Assembly: GCA_002352375.1 (NCBI GenBank)
Contig: DEIH01000240.1
Location: forward strand, 1-11,705
Origin: Spirochaeta sp. UBA2779
GTDB taxonomy: Bacteria > Spirochaetota > Spirochaetia > DSM-2461
DNA: 11,705 nt
Direction of reading: 5' to 3'
In this document: piece by piece, positions 1 through 7,650 of the stretch
Numbering within the stretch: position 1 is the first letter of the stretch
Layout: each line of letters opens with the position of its first letter
Program-made: the position numbers and the translations under genes
The notes under the pieces: model-generated
What the model was told of the DNA's origin: nothing
The model's database searches: none
What the model saw: the letters and a program-made list of their open reading frames with translations, nothing else

Positions 1-399
1 TTGGTGGAAGAATACCGCATACTCTGTTCTTCTCCTCAGCAGGAGGTGCGTCGGCTCTCCGGGGGTAATATACAGAAGGTAGTGGTGGCCCGGGAGTTTT
101 CCAGCGATCCGAAACTTATCATTGCCGATCAGCCAACCAGGGGTATTGATGTCGGGGCTACCGAATTCATTCGTAAGCGTCTTGTTACTCTCAGAGACGA
201 TGGAAGTGCAGTCCTTCTGGTTTCTGCCGATTTGAATGAAGTAATGGAGCTATCCGACAGCCTGATTGTGATGTACGGCGGTAAAATCACGGCGTATATT
301 GAAAATGCCTCGAGTATTACCGAAGAAAAACTGGGACTCTACATGCTGGGACTTGAATCTCAGGGAGACGATGAGATAGGGAGAGTTTGTCATGACTAA
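1..399 (+). CDS. Nucleoside ABC transporter ATPase (BmpA/NupA class), C-terminal part only
   Basis: This is the C-terminal nucleotide-binding domain of a two-domain ATPase that energises nucleoside uptake. The frame is open to the left edge, so the TTG at position 1 is not the start and the first domain plus the second Walker A lie outside the window. Visible motifs are the signature LSGGN at residues 19-23 of this fragment, the Walker B region LIIADQ (39-44) and the D-loop TRGIDVGA (46-53). The usual catalytic Glu after the Walker B Asp is Gln44, and the H-loop position is Ala76 (VSADL). Such losses are common in the second domain of the CUT2/BmpA ATPases, so the second site is probably weakly catalytic or silent. 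The gene overlaps the following permease by 8 bases, which indicates one transcript. The substrate is assigned from the permeases and the nucleoside hydrolases downstream; related sugar importers share the ATPase fold. Confidence 0.93.
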   Translation: MVEEYRILCSSPQQEVRRLSGGNIQKVVVAREFSSDPKLIIADQPTRGIDVGATEFIRKRLVTLRDDGSAVLLVSADLNEVMELSDSLIVMYGGKITAYIENASSITEEKLGLYMLGLESQGDDEIGRVCHD

Positions 400-1438
400 A
401 TCACAACGGCTGTTTGAAATCTATCGTACCGGTCTGGTTATCCTGATTGCCCTGTTGCTCTCTTTAGTTATTATTCTTCTGGTTAGTGATGTTCCCGGGG
501 AGGCGATGAAGCTCTTTCTAACCGGCCCTCTGGACAGCTTGAGACATTTCGGGAATGTCCTGGAAATGATGGTGCCTCTGCTCTTTACCGGCCTGGCCAT
601 CTCTGTAATGTTTTCAGCCTCTCAGTTCAACCTCGGAGCTGAAGGGGCCTTCTTTTTCGGGGCTATCGGTGCTGCCTTTATTGCCGTAAATTGGAATCTC
701 CCTCCGGTAATTCATCCGATGGTAGCCATACTCTGGGGCGGCATAATCGGATCTGTTTTCTGCGGTATCCCCGGGTTTCTGAAGATTAAATGGGGTTCAT
801 CAGAACTTGTTTCTTCACTGATGTTCAACTATATCGCCTACTTTTTCGGGCTTTATCTGATAAACTATTTTTTAAGGGATGTAAACGCCGGAGCTATGGT
901 TTCCTACCCCTTTGCAGAAAGTGCCAAACTGATCAGAATCATCCCTAAAACCAGGGTGCACTTCGGCCTGATAATTGCGGCACTGGCGGTTGTCTTTACA
1001 GCGGTATTTCTTCATCGGACACGCTGGGGCTACAGAATAATTGTAATCGGCCGGAATATCCGTTTTGCTAAATATGCGGGTATTAATACCGACCGGGCCA
1101 TTCTCCTCAGTCAGGTTCTCGGAGGGTTTATTGCGGGAGCCGGCGGTTCTATTGAGGTTCTCGGTCTTTACCGCCGCTTTACCTGGCAGCTTCTCCCGGG
1201 TTACGGATGGACCGGTATTATTGTGGCCATTCTGGCTCGAAACAATCCGATTTACATCCCTGTTGCCGCGTTCTTTCTGGCCTATATGAGGATAGGGGCT
1301 GATATCATGTCCCGATCTACGGATATGCCCAATGAGTTTGTCGCTATCATTCAGGGACTTATCATTATCCTGATTGCCGCATCGAGTTTTTTGGCGAAAC
1401 AAAGACATAAGATGGTTGTGAAGGAGGCGATGTTATGA
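392..1438 (+). CDS. Nucleoside ABC transporter permease, NupB/YufP-like
   Basis: This inner-membrane permease (BPD_transp_2 family, 348 aa, normal length) forms half of the translocation channel for nucleosides. It is very hydrophobic, with about 8-10 membrane segments, the first at residues 14-31. Family landmarks are FNLGAEGAF at 79-87, the cytoplasmic coupling segment WGYRIIVIGRN (212-222) followed by AKYAGI, and the GYGWTGIIVAILARNNP stretch (270-286). The AEG and GYG..GI.VA.L motifs separate this nucleoside/BmpA branch from ribose-type permeases. The ATG lies inside the end of the ATPase gene, with a purine-rich AGGGAGAG about 6 bases upstream. The stop overlaps the next start as ATGA. 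The solute-binding lipoprotein expected for the system is not in the window and probably lies upstream of the ATPase. Confidence 0.95.
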   Translation: MTKSQRLFEIYRTGLVILIALLLSLVIILLVSDVPGEAMKLFLTGPLDSLRHFGNVLEMMVPLLFTGLAISVMFSASQFNLGAEGAFFFGAIGAAFIAVNWNLPPVIHPMVAILWGGIIGSVFCGIPGFLKIKWGSSELVSSLMFNYIAYFFGLYLINYFLRDVNAGAMVSYPFAESAKLIRIIPKTRVHFGLIIAALAVVFTAVFLHRTRWGYRIIVIGRNIRFAKYAGINTDRAILLSQVLGGFIAGAGGSIEVLGLYRRFTWQLLPGYGWTGIIVAILARNNPIYIPVAAFFLAYMRIGADIMSRSTDMPNEFVAIIQGLIIILIAASSFLAKQRHKMVVKEAML

Positions 1439-2382
1439 GTGCGTTTATTGATATCATCATCAACCCTCAATTCGGCTATTCGGTACTCAGGGTTTCCACT
1501 CCCATACTTTTTGCTGCACTTGGTGCACTGATTTCTGACAAGGCAGGAGTTATCAACATCGCTCTGGAAGGTATTATGCTGATGTCCGCTCTAACAGGTG
1601 TGATTTTCTCGGCTATTACGGGAAGTGCCTTTTTCGGATTGTTAATGGCGGTGATTGTCGGTGGTCTGGTTGGCTTGAGTCTGGGTTATTTCTCTCTGAA
1701 TCTGAAAACGGATGTTATACTTGCTGCGGTAGCCATCAACATGATCGCCCTGGGGGGAACTATCTTTGTTCTTTTTCTTGTAGCTGGAGACAAGGGCATT
1801 TCCTCTTCCCTGCCGTCCAAGGTACTGCCTAAGATTAATATCCCCGGACTGGAAAATATTCCCGGAATCGGGCCCATATTCTCAGGACATAATGTACTTA
1901 CCTATCTGGCCTTTCTCTCGGTATTCCTAATCTGGTTCTTCCTTTACAAAACCCCTCTTGGCCTGAGAATCCGTGCTGTGGGCGAGAATGAACATGCCGC
2001 CGATTCGGTGGGTATTTCGGTGATTAAAACCCGGTATATCGCTCTGGTTATCAGCGGTGTTCTGGCGGGTTTCGGCGGGGCTTATATGTCCATGGGTTAT
2101 GTGTCCTGGTTCAGCCGGGATATGGTTGCCGGCCGTGGGTTCATTGCACTGGCGGCAGAAGCCATGGGGGGAGCCACTCCGGTGGGCAGTATGCTCGCTT
2201 CTCTGCTCTTCGGATTTTTTGATGCCCTATCCAATTCCCTGCAGCTGCTGAAGATACCCTATGAGTTTGTCAGTATGCTTCCTTATGCGGCGACGGTAAT
2301 CGGACTGGTAATTTATACTATCCGTAAAACAGAGCAAATCCGCAAGATACAGGAACGTGCTGCAGAAGCAGGCGGTGCCTGA
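1435..2382 (+). CDS. Nucleoside ABC transporter permease, NupC/YufQ-like
   Basis: This is the second permease subunit (315 aa, BPD_transp_2 family), expected to pair with the preceding one in the membrane. Landmarks are GVINIALEG at residues 38-46, the coupling helix region GLRIRAVGENEHAADSVGI (176-194) and the GRGFIALAA segment (233-241) typical of this subunit. About eight hydrophobic segments are seen. The C-terminal ~20 residues are charged and probably cytoplasmic. A strong AAGGAGG at 1421-1427 precedes the ATG by 7 bases. The start overlaps the upstream stop by 4 bases and the stop overlaps the next start by one (TGATG), so translation of the three genes is probably coupled. It is not the unrelated E. 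coli NupC concentrative transporter. Confidence 0.95.
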   Translation: MSAFIDIIINPQFGYSVLRVSTPILFAALGALISDKAGVINIALEGIMLMSALTGVIFSAITGSAFFGLLMAVIVGGLVGLSLGYFSLNLKTDVILAAVAINMIALGGTIFVLFLVAGDKGISSSLPSKVLPKINIPGLENIPGIGPIFSGHNVLTYLAFLSVFLIWFFLYKTPLGLRIRAVGENEHAADSVGISVIKTRYIALVISGVLAGFGGAYMSMGYVSWFSRDMVAGRGFIALAAEAMGGATPVGSMLASLLFGFFDALSNSLQLLKIPYEFVSMLPYAATVIGLVIYTIRKTEQIRKIQERAAEAGGA

Positions 2383-3353
2383 TGAGCCCGGTTTCCATTC
2401 CCGTTATCATGGATTGCGACCCGGGGCACGATGATGCCATTGCCCTTGTGCTGGCTCATGCCCGGCCTGAAATTGAAATACGGGGAGTCTGCACCACAGC
2501 AGGTAACCAGACTATTGAGAAAACCACCCTGAATGCCCGGAAAATTATGAGTTTTCTGGGAAACGATGTGCCTGTGGCCCGGGGATGTGCCAAACCTTTA
2601 TTCCGGGAGCTGATTACAGCGGCCTCGGTGCATGGAGAGAGCGGCCTGGATGGTCCTGCACTGCCCGAGCCCCAGTGGCCGGAGTCAAACCTTTCAGCCT
2701 ATGAGCTGATGGTGAAGGTTCTGGAAAAAAGTGACCGGCCGGTTACCATGGTGCCCACCGGTGCACTGACAAATCTCGCCCTCTTACTACTTACCCGTCC
2801 CGATTTGAAAGCTAAGATTGGGAGGATAAGCCTGATGGGGGGGGCTGCCGTCGGCGGGAACTGGACGCCGGCTGCGGAGTTCAATATTCTTGTGGACCCC
2901 GAAGCGGCTCAGATTGTTTTTTCTTCGGGGCTTCCCATCACGATGAGCGGTCTGGATGTTACCCATAAAGCCATTGTAACAGCTGAAGATATTGAATCTT
3001 TCCGTTCAATCGGGAAGCGCACTGCAGTGATGGTGGCCGAGTTGCTGGATTTTTTCAAGAAATTTCATGAAGAGTACTTTGCCGGGTTCGGGGGGAGCCC
3101 CCTGCACGATCCATGCGCTGTTGCCTGGTTGGCTGCCCCTGAAATCTTTATCTCCAGGAAAGCCCGGGTGGATGTGGAATGTGCCGGAACATATACAACC
3201 GGTTCCACTGTTGTGAGTTTTGCCCGGGGTGTGAGCCATGGAGGCGCCGAGGGTCGGATTCCTCCTGATGAAGCCAATGTTGATGTTCTCTTTGATGTGG
3301 ACCGGGAAGCCTTTGTGGCGCTGCTGAGGAATGCTCTGGAGGTGCTGGATTGA
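2382..3353 (+). CDS. rihA: Nucleoside hydrolase, RihA/RihB-like (pyrimidine-preferring type)
   Basis: This cytoplasmic N-ribohydrolase splits a ribonucleoside into ribose and base. It is 323 aa, typical for the family. The calcium-binding signature DCDPGHDDA is at residues 11-19, the substrate region AEFNI at 165-169, and the C-terminal His-Asp pair at 242-243 (LHDPC). The segments HGESGLDGPALPEP (84-97), GLDVTHKA (190-197) and VAELLDFF (218-225) match E. coli RihA closely as I remember it. The RihA/RihB group prefers uridine and cytidine, so a pyrimidine preference is inferred, not shown. The ATG overlaps the preceding permease stop by one base. A tandem paralogue with different diagnostic residues follows. 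The main uncertainty is substrate range. Confidence 0.93.
   Translation: MSPVSIPVIMDCDPGHDDAIALVLAHARPEIEIRGVCTTAGNQTIEKTTLNARKIMSFLGNDVPVARGCAKPLFRELITAASVHGESGLDGPALPEPQWPESNLSAYELMVKVLEKSDRPVTMVPTGALTNLALLLLTRPDLKAKIGRISLMGGAAVGGNWTPAAEFNILVDPEAAQIVFSSGLPITMSGLDVTHKAIVTAEDIESFRSIGKRTAVMVAELLDFFKKFHEEYFAGFGGSPLHDPCAVAWLAAPEIFISRKARVDVECAGTYTTGSTVVSFARGVSHGGAEGRIPPDEANVDVLFDVDREAFVALLRNALEVLD
3338..3342 (+). promoter_or_regulatory. Ribosome binding site that fixes a TTG start
   Basis: GGAGG sits 7 bases before the TTG at 3350-3352, inside the last codons of the upstream hydrolase gene. No ATG or GTG in this frame offers a better placed start before the DCDPG motif. The TTG overlaps the upstream TGA as TTGA, so the rare start is probably served by terminating ribosomes. 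Confidence 0.7.
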
Positions 3354-4279
3354 AGAGGAAAATAATTATTGACTGCGATCCAGGGATTGATGATGCTCTG
3401 GCCATCTTTATGGCTCTGGCTTCAAAGAAGCTGGAAGTGCTGGGAATTACCACGGTTGCCGGTAATGTCGGTATTGACACAGTTACCAGGAATGCCCTCT
3501 CTCTGGTGAGTATAGCCGGTTTTCAAATACCGGTATGCCGTGGAGCTGCTGGTCCTTTTCTGATTAAAAGGGAAACAGGTGGAGCCCGGATACACGGTGA
3601 AAATGGAGTGGGGGATGTACTACTTCCCCAGCCGTCCTTTGATGAGGATTCCCGGTCTGCAGCGGATTTCATTAATGAAATGGCAGGGAAATATGAAGGT
3701 GAGCTGGAACTGGTTGTAATAGGGCCGCTTACCAATATTGCAGCAGCCCTGGGACGGTATCCGGATCTTTCAAAGAAAATCAAAGGGCTCATCATGATGG
3801 GAGGGGCTGCCGGTTTCGGGAACGTTACCCCGGCAGCGGAATTCAATATCTATGCCGATCCTCATGCTGCCGCAGCGGTATTTCAGGCGGGAATCCCCAT
3901 TGATATGTACGGCCTGGATGTTACCAACCGGGCTTTGATAACAGGAGATGAAATTGCCGCCCTCAGAGCAACTGGCAAGGCCATCCCGGTAATCTGCTGC
4001 GATATGATGAAGACTTATGCCGATTTCTATGAAAGTGTCGGCTTTTCGGGCCTGGCGCTCCACGATCCTTTTGCCCTGGCCTGCGCTGTAGATGAGACCC
4101 TTGTGAGGTTTAAGAGCTGTCATGTTGATATTGAGACTCAAGGCACTCTTACCCGGGGAAAAACTGTGGTGGATATCCTCGGGGTTACCGGAAAGAAACC
4201 GAATGTCCGGGTGGCTCTGGAATTGGACCGGGAGCGTTTTATACAGTTGCTATCCAATCTGCTTTGCTCGTATGAGTAA
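3350..4279 (+). CDS. Nucleoside hydrolase, RihC-like (broad or purine-accepting type)
   Basis: This is the second inosine/uridine-preferring nucleoside hydrolase of the tandem, 309 aa, cytoplasmic. The metal-binding motif is DCDPGIDDA (residues 8-16), with Ile13 where the neighbour has His. Further landmarks are TTVAGNV (34-40), AIGPLTNIA-like VIGPLTNIA (123-131), AEFNI (163-167), GLDVTNRA (188-195) and the catalytic His-Asp at 238-239. The Ile and Asn choices and the flanking text resemble E. coli RihC, which accepts purine and pyrimidine nucleosides, so a wider or purine-biased range than the neighbour is inferred. Translation starts at TTG, supported by GGAGG at 3338-3342 and by a 4-base overlap with the preceding stop. 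It is followed after 5 bases by an amidohydrolase, which could act on the released base. Confidence 0.92.
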   Translation: MKRKIIIDCDPGIDDALAIFMALASKKLEVLGITTVAGNVGIDTVTRNALSLVSIAGFQIPVCRGAAGPFLIKRETGGARIHGENGVGDVLLPQPSFDEDSRSAADFINEMAGKYEGELELVVIGPLTNIAAALGRYPDLSKKIKGLIMMGGAAGFGNVTPAAEFNIYADPHAAAAVFQAGIPIDMYGLDVTNRALITGDEIAALRATGKAIPVICCDMMKTYADFYESVGFSGLALHDPFALACAVDETLVRFKSCHVDIETQGTLTRGKTVVDILGVTGKKPNVRVALELDRERFIQLLSNLLCSYE

Positions 4280-4284
4280 TCAGC

Positions 4285-5583
4285 ATGGGGAAACGGCGGA
4301 CTCTGTTTACCGGAGCCCGGTTGATAGACCGGGAAGGATCGATAAGTTCTGAGTTAACAGTTGTAGAAGAGGGCGGGGTAATCACAGCTGTAAGTACCAG
4401 TCAGGATGTGCTTCCTTCAGACCGAGTTATTAATTGTGATAATCGCTTCATTTCCCCGGGGCTGGTGAATCTTCACACCCACTCTCCTATGAACCTCTTC
4501 AAGGGTATAGCTGAAGATGTTACCCCTGATGATTGGTTCAACCGGGAAATTTGGCCTTATGAGAGTAAAATTGACGCCTCAGACGTGGAGGCCGGAGCCC
4601 GGTTGGCTGTCTCTGAGATGCTGGATTACGGGGTTACTGCTTTTGCCGATCATTACTTTGAGGCCTCCCGAATCTGTGATGTGGCTATTGAAACAGGAAT
4701 CAGGGCGGATATCGCTCCGACCCTCTTTGGAATGGCCGGAGGATTTGAGGAGCAGCTGGCTGCATCCGAAGAACTCATCGGAAAGCGGAATGGCGAAAAA
4801 GGCCGGCTCTCTCTCAGATTAGGCCCCCATTCTCCCTACACCTGCAGCCCCGATCAGCTGGCAATGTGTGCCGATTCCGCTGCCTCTCTGGGGGTGGGGG
4901 CGCATCTTCATGTAGAGGACGATTTTGCCCAGATTGAAGCCAGCCGGAAGTTCTACGATTTAACTCCGATGGAGGTGGTGAGCCGGTCTGGTCTGATGGA
5001 TGTCCCTCTTATCATCGGCCATGCCTACTGGATACTCCCTGAAGAGCGGAAGCTGATTAAAGAGAACAACTGGATTGCCGTCTGCATGAAAACATATATG
5101 AAACTCGGAACTCCCCCGGGGCCCCTTCAGGATAACCCGGGCTCTCTTCCCTTGTGCATCGGAACCGACGGAGCGGCAAGTTCCAATAGCCTGAATCCTC
5201 TGGAACAGGCCCGCCTTTTTGCTCTGGCCGGGAAGAGCCGGCAGGGGAATGCTGAGACTCTTCCCCTGAAAACAGTCTGGCAGATGCTGATGAGGGGCCA
5301 TGAAGCCCTTCCCTTCGGCACTGGCAGCCTCATACCAGGCTCCCCTGCGGATTTTGTGGTGTGGAATCTGGATTTACCCAACACAGCTCCGGCCTACAAT
5401 CCTCTGGCGTCCCTGATTTACTCCTCGGATGCCCGGAATGCCGAGCATGTAATAATTGCAGGGGAATTTGTAAAACAGGACGGAAAGTTGAAACTGGATA
5501 CAAAAGAGATAGTCCGGGAGGCAAAGGAGAGAGTCCGGGGAATATTGCAGAAAGGAAAAGGATCGACGAAACTTGTATTTTAA
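4285..5583 (+). CDS. Amidohydrolase (AtzA/TrzN/MtaD/guanine-deaminase superfamily branch), probable purine or nucleoside deaminase
   Basis: This 432-aa TIM-barrel amidohydrolase most likely carries out hydrolytic deamination of an aromatic base or nucleoside in the cytoplasm. The metal motif is HTH at residues 64-66, followed by MNLFKGIAEDVTPDDW (69-84). Other expected ligands are His207/His209 (HLHVED), His246 (GHAYWI) and Asp295 (GTDGAASSNSL). The C-terminal PGSPADFVVW strand and flanking beta-sandwich segments are normal. In MTA/SAH deaminases the His motif usually reads HxxE; here the +3 residue is Asp212, and the usual HNPxSN loop is replaced by VCMKTYMKLG (266-275), so the substrate may be unusual. 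The ATG is the first start in its frame, 5 bases after the upstream stop, with no clear Shine-Dalgarno sequence, so coupling is likely. It appears to be the last gene of the transporter operon. Guanine, adenosine, MTA/SAH or a modified base are all possible substrates. Confidence 0.9.
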   Translation: MGKRRTLFTGARLIDREGSISSELTVVEEGGVITAVSTSQDVLPSDRVINCDNRFISPGLVNLHTHSPMNLFKGIAEDVTPDDWFNREIWPYESKIDASDVEAGARLAVSEMLDYGVTAFADHYFEASRICDVAIETGIRADIAPTLFGMAGGFEEQLAASEELIGKRNGEKGRLSLRLGPHSPYTCSPDQLAMCADSAASLGVGAHLHVEDDFAQIEASRKFYDLTPMEVVSRSGLMDVPLIIGHAYWILPEERKLIKENNWIAVCMKTYMKLGTPPGPLQDNPGSLPLCIGTDGAASSNSLNPLEQARLFALAGKSRQGNAETLPLKTVWQMLMRGHEALPFGTGSLIPGSPADFVVWNLDLPNTAPAYNPLASLIYSSDARNAEHVIIAGEFVKQDGKLKLDTKEIVREAKERVRGILQKGKGSTKLVF

Positions 5584-5615
5584 AGTTCCCGGTCCGGCTG
5601 TCGGTGTTCTTATCT

Positions 5616-6833
5616 TCAGCTGGTCTGTTTTATCAATTCTTCCAGATACCTGGCGAGAACCACCGAAGGCAGAACATAAGCGGCTTTTTCGTCGGTAACC
5701 AGGAATCCGGGGTTGTGAAAGAGACCGTTCACTCCGGGCAGTCCCAGCATGATTGAGGGCAGAGCCTGGGATACATCCCCCATGTCTGAGGAGGGGGAAG
5801 CGTACTGTTCTTCGATGAAGGGAATCCCCATCTCCTGGACAACCATCCGGAGAAGTGTGTGCATTCCAGGATCCGCTTTGAAGGGAGCGTAGCCGGGGAT
5901 ATCCTCAATCTCGATTTCGGCTCCGATGGAACGTGCACAGCCTGTTGCGGCGTTCTTGAGTTTTGTTACGGTGCCTTTGATGGCCTCGGGGTTTGACCCC
6001 CGAACGTAGGTTTCCACGAAGGCTGTATCGGGAATGATATTGACAGATATACCCTGAGGGAGGGTGAGCAGAGGATGGATGCGGATATGGTCGGACTCGT
6101 TAAAACTTTCCCGGAGAAAGGCACAGGCTTGAAGAAAGAGAGAAGCGGCGTTCTGAGCGTTGATTCCTTTGTGCGGCTGGGCTCCGGCATGAGCGGCTTT
6201 CCCCCTGAATACGAAGCGCAGCACCTCGAATCCCCCCATCCCCAATACGCTGCTGATAAATTCTGGTTCGGTGAATCCGGCAGCATGGGTGGAAACCACT
6301 TTTTTATACCCTTTGAAAATTCCCCGGGCCAGGAGTTCCTGCTTCCCGCTCAAATGCCTGATTTTTCCCGCCTCTCTGAGTACTTCCCGGTTTTCCAGAT
6401 CGATGTACTCCTCTGCCGGAACAGCAATAAAGGCCAGGGCTTTCAGAGCTTGAGCCGCAGATTCAGAATTCGATTCAGAGAGAAGCCGGGCCGCACCGTA
6501 GATATTCGTGGTTTGCATGTGATGACCGCAGGAATGAATATAGGCACCGCTCTCATCCCCGGGAAGAGGAAGGGCGTCCATATCGGCCATTACGGCAATT
6601 TCCGGTACAGCTCCCGGGATAGCAGCAACAAACCCGGGCATACCTTTAAACGTCTCAATGTTGAAACCCAGATCCTTGAAAAGTCCGGCAAGGTATTTAT
6701 GGGTGGCATTTTCCCTGAATCCGGGTTCTGCTCTGTTCCAGAGCTCAATACCAGTCTTAATCAGGTCTGCCGCCGTATCTTCGCTAAACCCGGATTTCTC
6801 CGTCTCAATATCAAACCAGTTTTTCCCAGTCAT
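5616..6833 (-). CDS. M20D-family metallopeptidase/amidohydrolase (AbgB-like)
   Basis: This 405-aa binuclear metal amidohydrolase of the M20D clan cleaves an amide bond of a small N-acylated or amino-acid substrate. Expected ligands are all visible: MADMDALP (82-89), SCGHH with Cys102 and His104, the Glu141-Glu142 pair, His183 (STHAAG) and His373 (LFHNPGF). The dimerisation domain carries GKAAHAGAQPHKGINA (211-226). The SSDMGDVS segment (348-355) resembles p-aminobenzoyl-glutamate hydrolase AbgB, but the true substrate is unknown. No signal peptide is seen, so it is probably cytoplasmic. I chose the ATG at 6833 because homology begins just after it; the frame stays open to 7010, but that extension lies antisense to deoD. 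The ribosome binding site is weak. It converges with the operon across 32 bases and diverges from deoD. Confidence 0.9.
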   Translation of the reverse strand: MTGKNWFDIETEKSGFSEDTAADLIKTGIELWNRAEPGFRENATHKYLAGLFKDLGFNIETFKGMPGFVAAIPGAVPEIAVMADMDALPLPGDESGAYIHSCGHHMQTTNIYGAARLLSESNSESAAQALKALAFIAVPAEEYIDLENREVLREAGKIRHLSGKQELLARGIFKGYKKVVSTHAAGFTEPEFISSVLGMGGFEVLRFVFRGKAAHAGAQPHKGINAQNAASLFLQACAFLRESFNESDHIRIHPLLTLPQGISVNIIPDTAFVETYVRGSNPEAIKGTVTKLKNAATGCARSIGAEIEIEDIPGYAPFKADPGMHTLLRMVVQEMGIPFIEEQYASPSSDMGDVSQALPSIMLGLPGVNGLFHNPGFLVTDEKAAYVLPSVVLARYLEELIKQTS

Positions 6834-6924
6834 ACAAACACCATAAATCAAAGCCGGCGGGCGGGCAATGGAAGCTTTCTTTTCATCCCCTTGTTCGGCG
6901 ATAATATGAAAAAGAGGTATAAAA
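6834..6924. promoter_or_regulatory. Divergent intergenic region between the M20 gene and deoD
   Basis: These 91 bases must carry the promoters of two divergent genes unless transcription enters from elsewhere. For deoD, GATAAT at 6900-6905 is a possible -10 box, one mismatch from consensus, but no good -35 stands 16-18 bases upstream. AAGAGGT at 6912-6918 is a good ribosome binding site for deoD. No convincing promoter was found for the minus-strand gene. The central part (6851-6866) is GC-rich. Confidence 0.3.
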
Positions 6925-7626
6925 ATGAGTACACCGCATTTAGGTGCAGAAAAAGGCGAAATTGCAGAATCCATCCTTCTGCCGGGTGACCCTTTACGGG
7001 CGAAGTTCATCGCTGAGACTTTTTTGAAAGATGTTGTCTGCTACACTGAGGTAAGAGGCATGCTGGGATTTACCGGTACTTACAAAGGCAAGAGGGTTTC
7101 TGTTCAGGGAACCGGAATGGGTGTTCCCTCCATTTCTATTTATGTCTATGAGCTGATGAGTTTCTACGGAGTGAAGAATCTGATTCGGGTAGGTACCTGC
7201 GGTTCCATGCAGGAGGATGTAAAACTCCGGGATGTGGTGATTGCTATGAGTGCATCCACCGATTCGGCAGTGAACAAGCTGCGTTTTAAGGGTATGGATT
7301 TTGCCCCCACAGCGGATTTCGATCTTCTGCGCCGTGCATGGGAGAAGGCAGGAAGTCTTGGTATTTCCGCCAAGGTGGGGAATGTTCTCACCTCAGATAC
7401 TTTCTACAACGATGATGATAAGGGCTGGAAAAAGTGGGCTGAGTATGGGGTTTTAACAGCCGAGATGGAAACGGCCGCTCTTTACACTCTGGCGGCTAAG
7501 TTCAAGGTGAACGCACTTTCACTGCTCACCGTGAGCGACAGCATTGTTACCGGCGAGTCCACCACTTCCGAAGAGCGTCAAACCACCTTCAATCAAATGA
7601 TTGAAGTGGCTCTGGAAGTAGTTTAG
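6925..7626 (+). CDS. deoD: Purine nucleoside phosphorylase DeoD-type
   Basis: This cytoplasmic enzyme reversibly phosphorolyses purine (deoxy)ribonucleosides to base and (deoxy)ribose-1-phosphate. It is 233 aa, close to the 239 aa of E. coli DeoD, and belongs to the hexameric, trimeric-fold NP-I family. Landmarks are His5 (TPHLGAEKG), the phosphate-binding loop LPGDPLRAKFIAETFL (19-34), RGMLGFTGTYKG (44-55), IRVGTCG (87-93, with Arg88), LRDVV (101-105), EMET (180-183) for ribose binding, and VSDSIVTGE (203-211) with catalytic Asp205. ERQTTFN (217-223) holds the partner Arg218. The E. coli SDHIRTHE segment reads SDSIVTGE here, a common variant. The start ATG has GAGG 7 bases upstream. It stands alone, divergent from the M20 gene and convergent with ushA, and gives the cell a phosphate-conserving alternative to the two nucleoside hydrolases. 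Confidence 0.97.
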   Translation: MSTPHLGAEKGEIAESILLPGDPLRAKFIAETFLKDVVCYTEVRGMLGFTGTYKGKRVSVQGTGMGVPSISIYVYELMSFYGVKNLIRVGTCGSMQEDVKLRDVVIAMSASTDSAVNKLRFKGMDFAPTADFDLLRRAWEKAGSLGISAKVGNVLTSDTFYNDDDKGWKKWAEYGVLTAEMETAALYTLAAKFKVNALSLLTVSDSIVTGESTTSEERQTTFNQMIEVALEVV

Positions 7627-7650
7627 GCTGGTTTTTCCCGGATATTCTAT

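Noticed and set aside
872..1408. 178-codon open frame on - within the first permease gene
   Set aside because: Antisense to a clear permease, with a low-complexity hydrophilic product and no ribosome binding site or homology signal.
4272..4352. Short + frame starting at the ATG that overlaps the end of the second hydrolase
   Set aside because: It stops after 26 codons and overlaps the amidohydrolase start in another frame, with no recognisable product.
5584..5615. Possible terminator between the operon and the convergent M20 gene
   Set aside because: I found only short CCGG-type pairings and no stable stem or T-run in these 32 bases.
6075..6989. 304-codon open frame on + overlapping most of the M20 gene and the start of deoD
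   Set aside because: It is antisense to a gene with all M20D metal ligands, shows no protein family features and runs through the deoD start. It is a shadow of codon use.
6834..7010. 59-residue N-terminal extension of the M20 protein
   Set aside because: M20 homology starts only after the ATG at 6833. The extension lies antisense to deoD and its promoter and has no supporting ribosome binding site.
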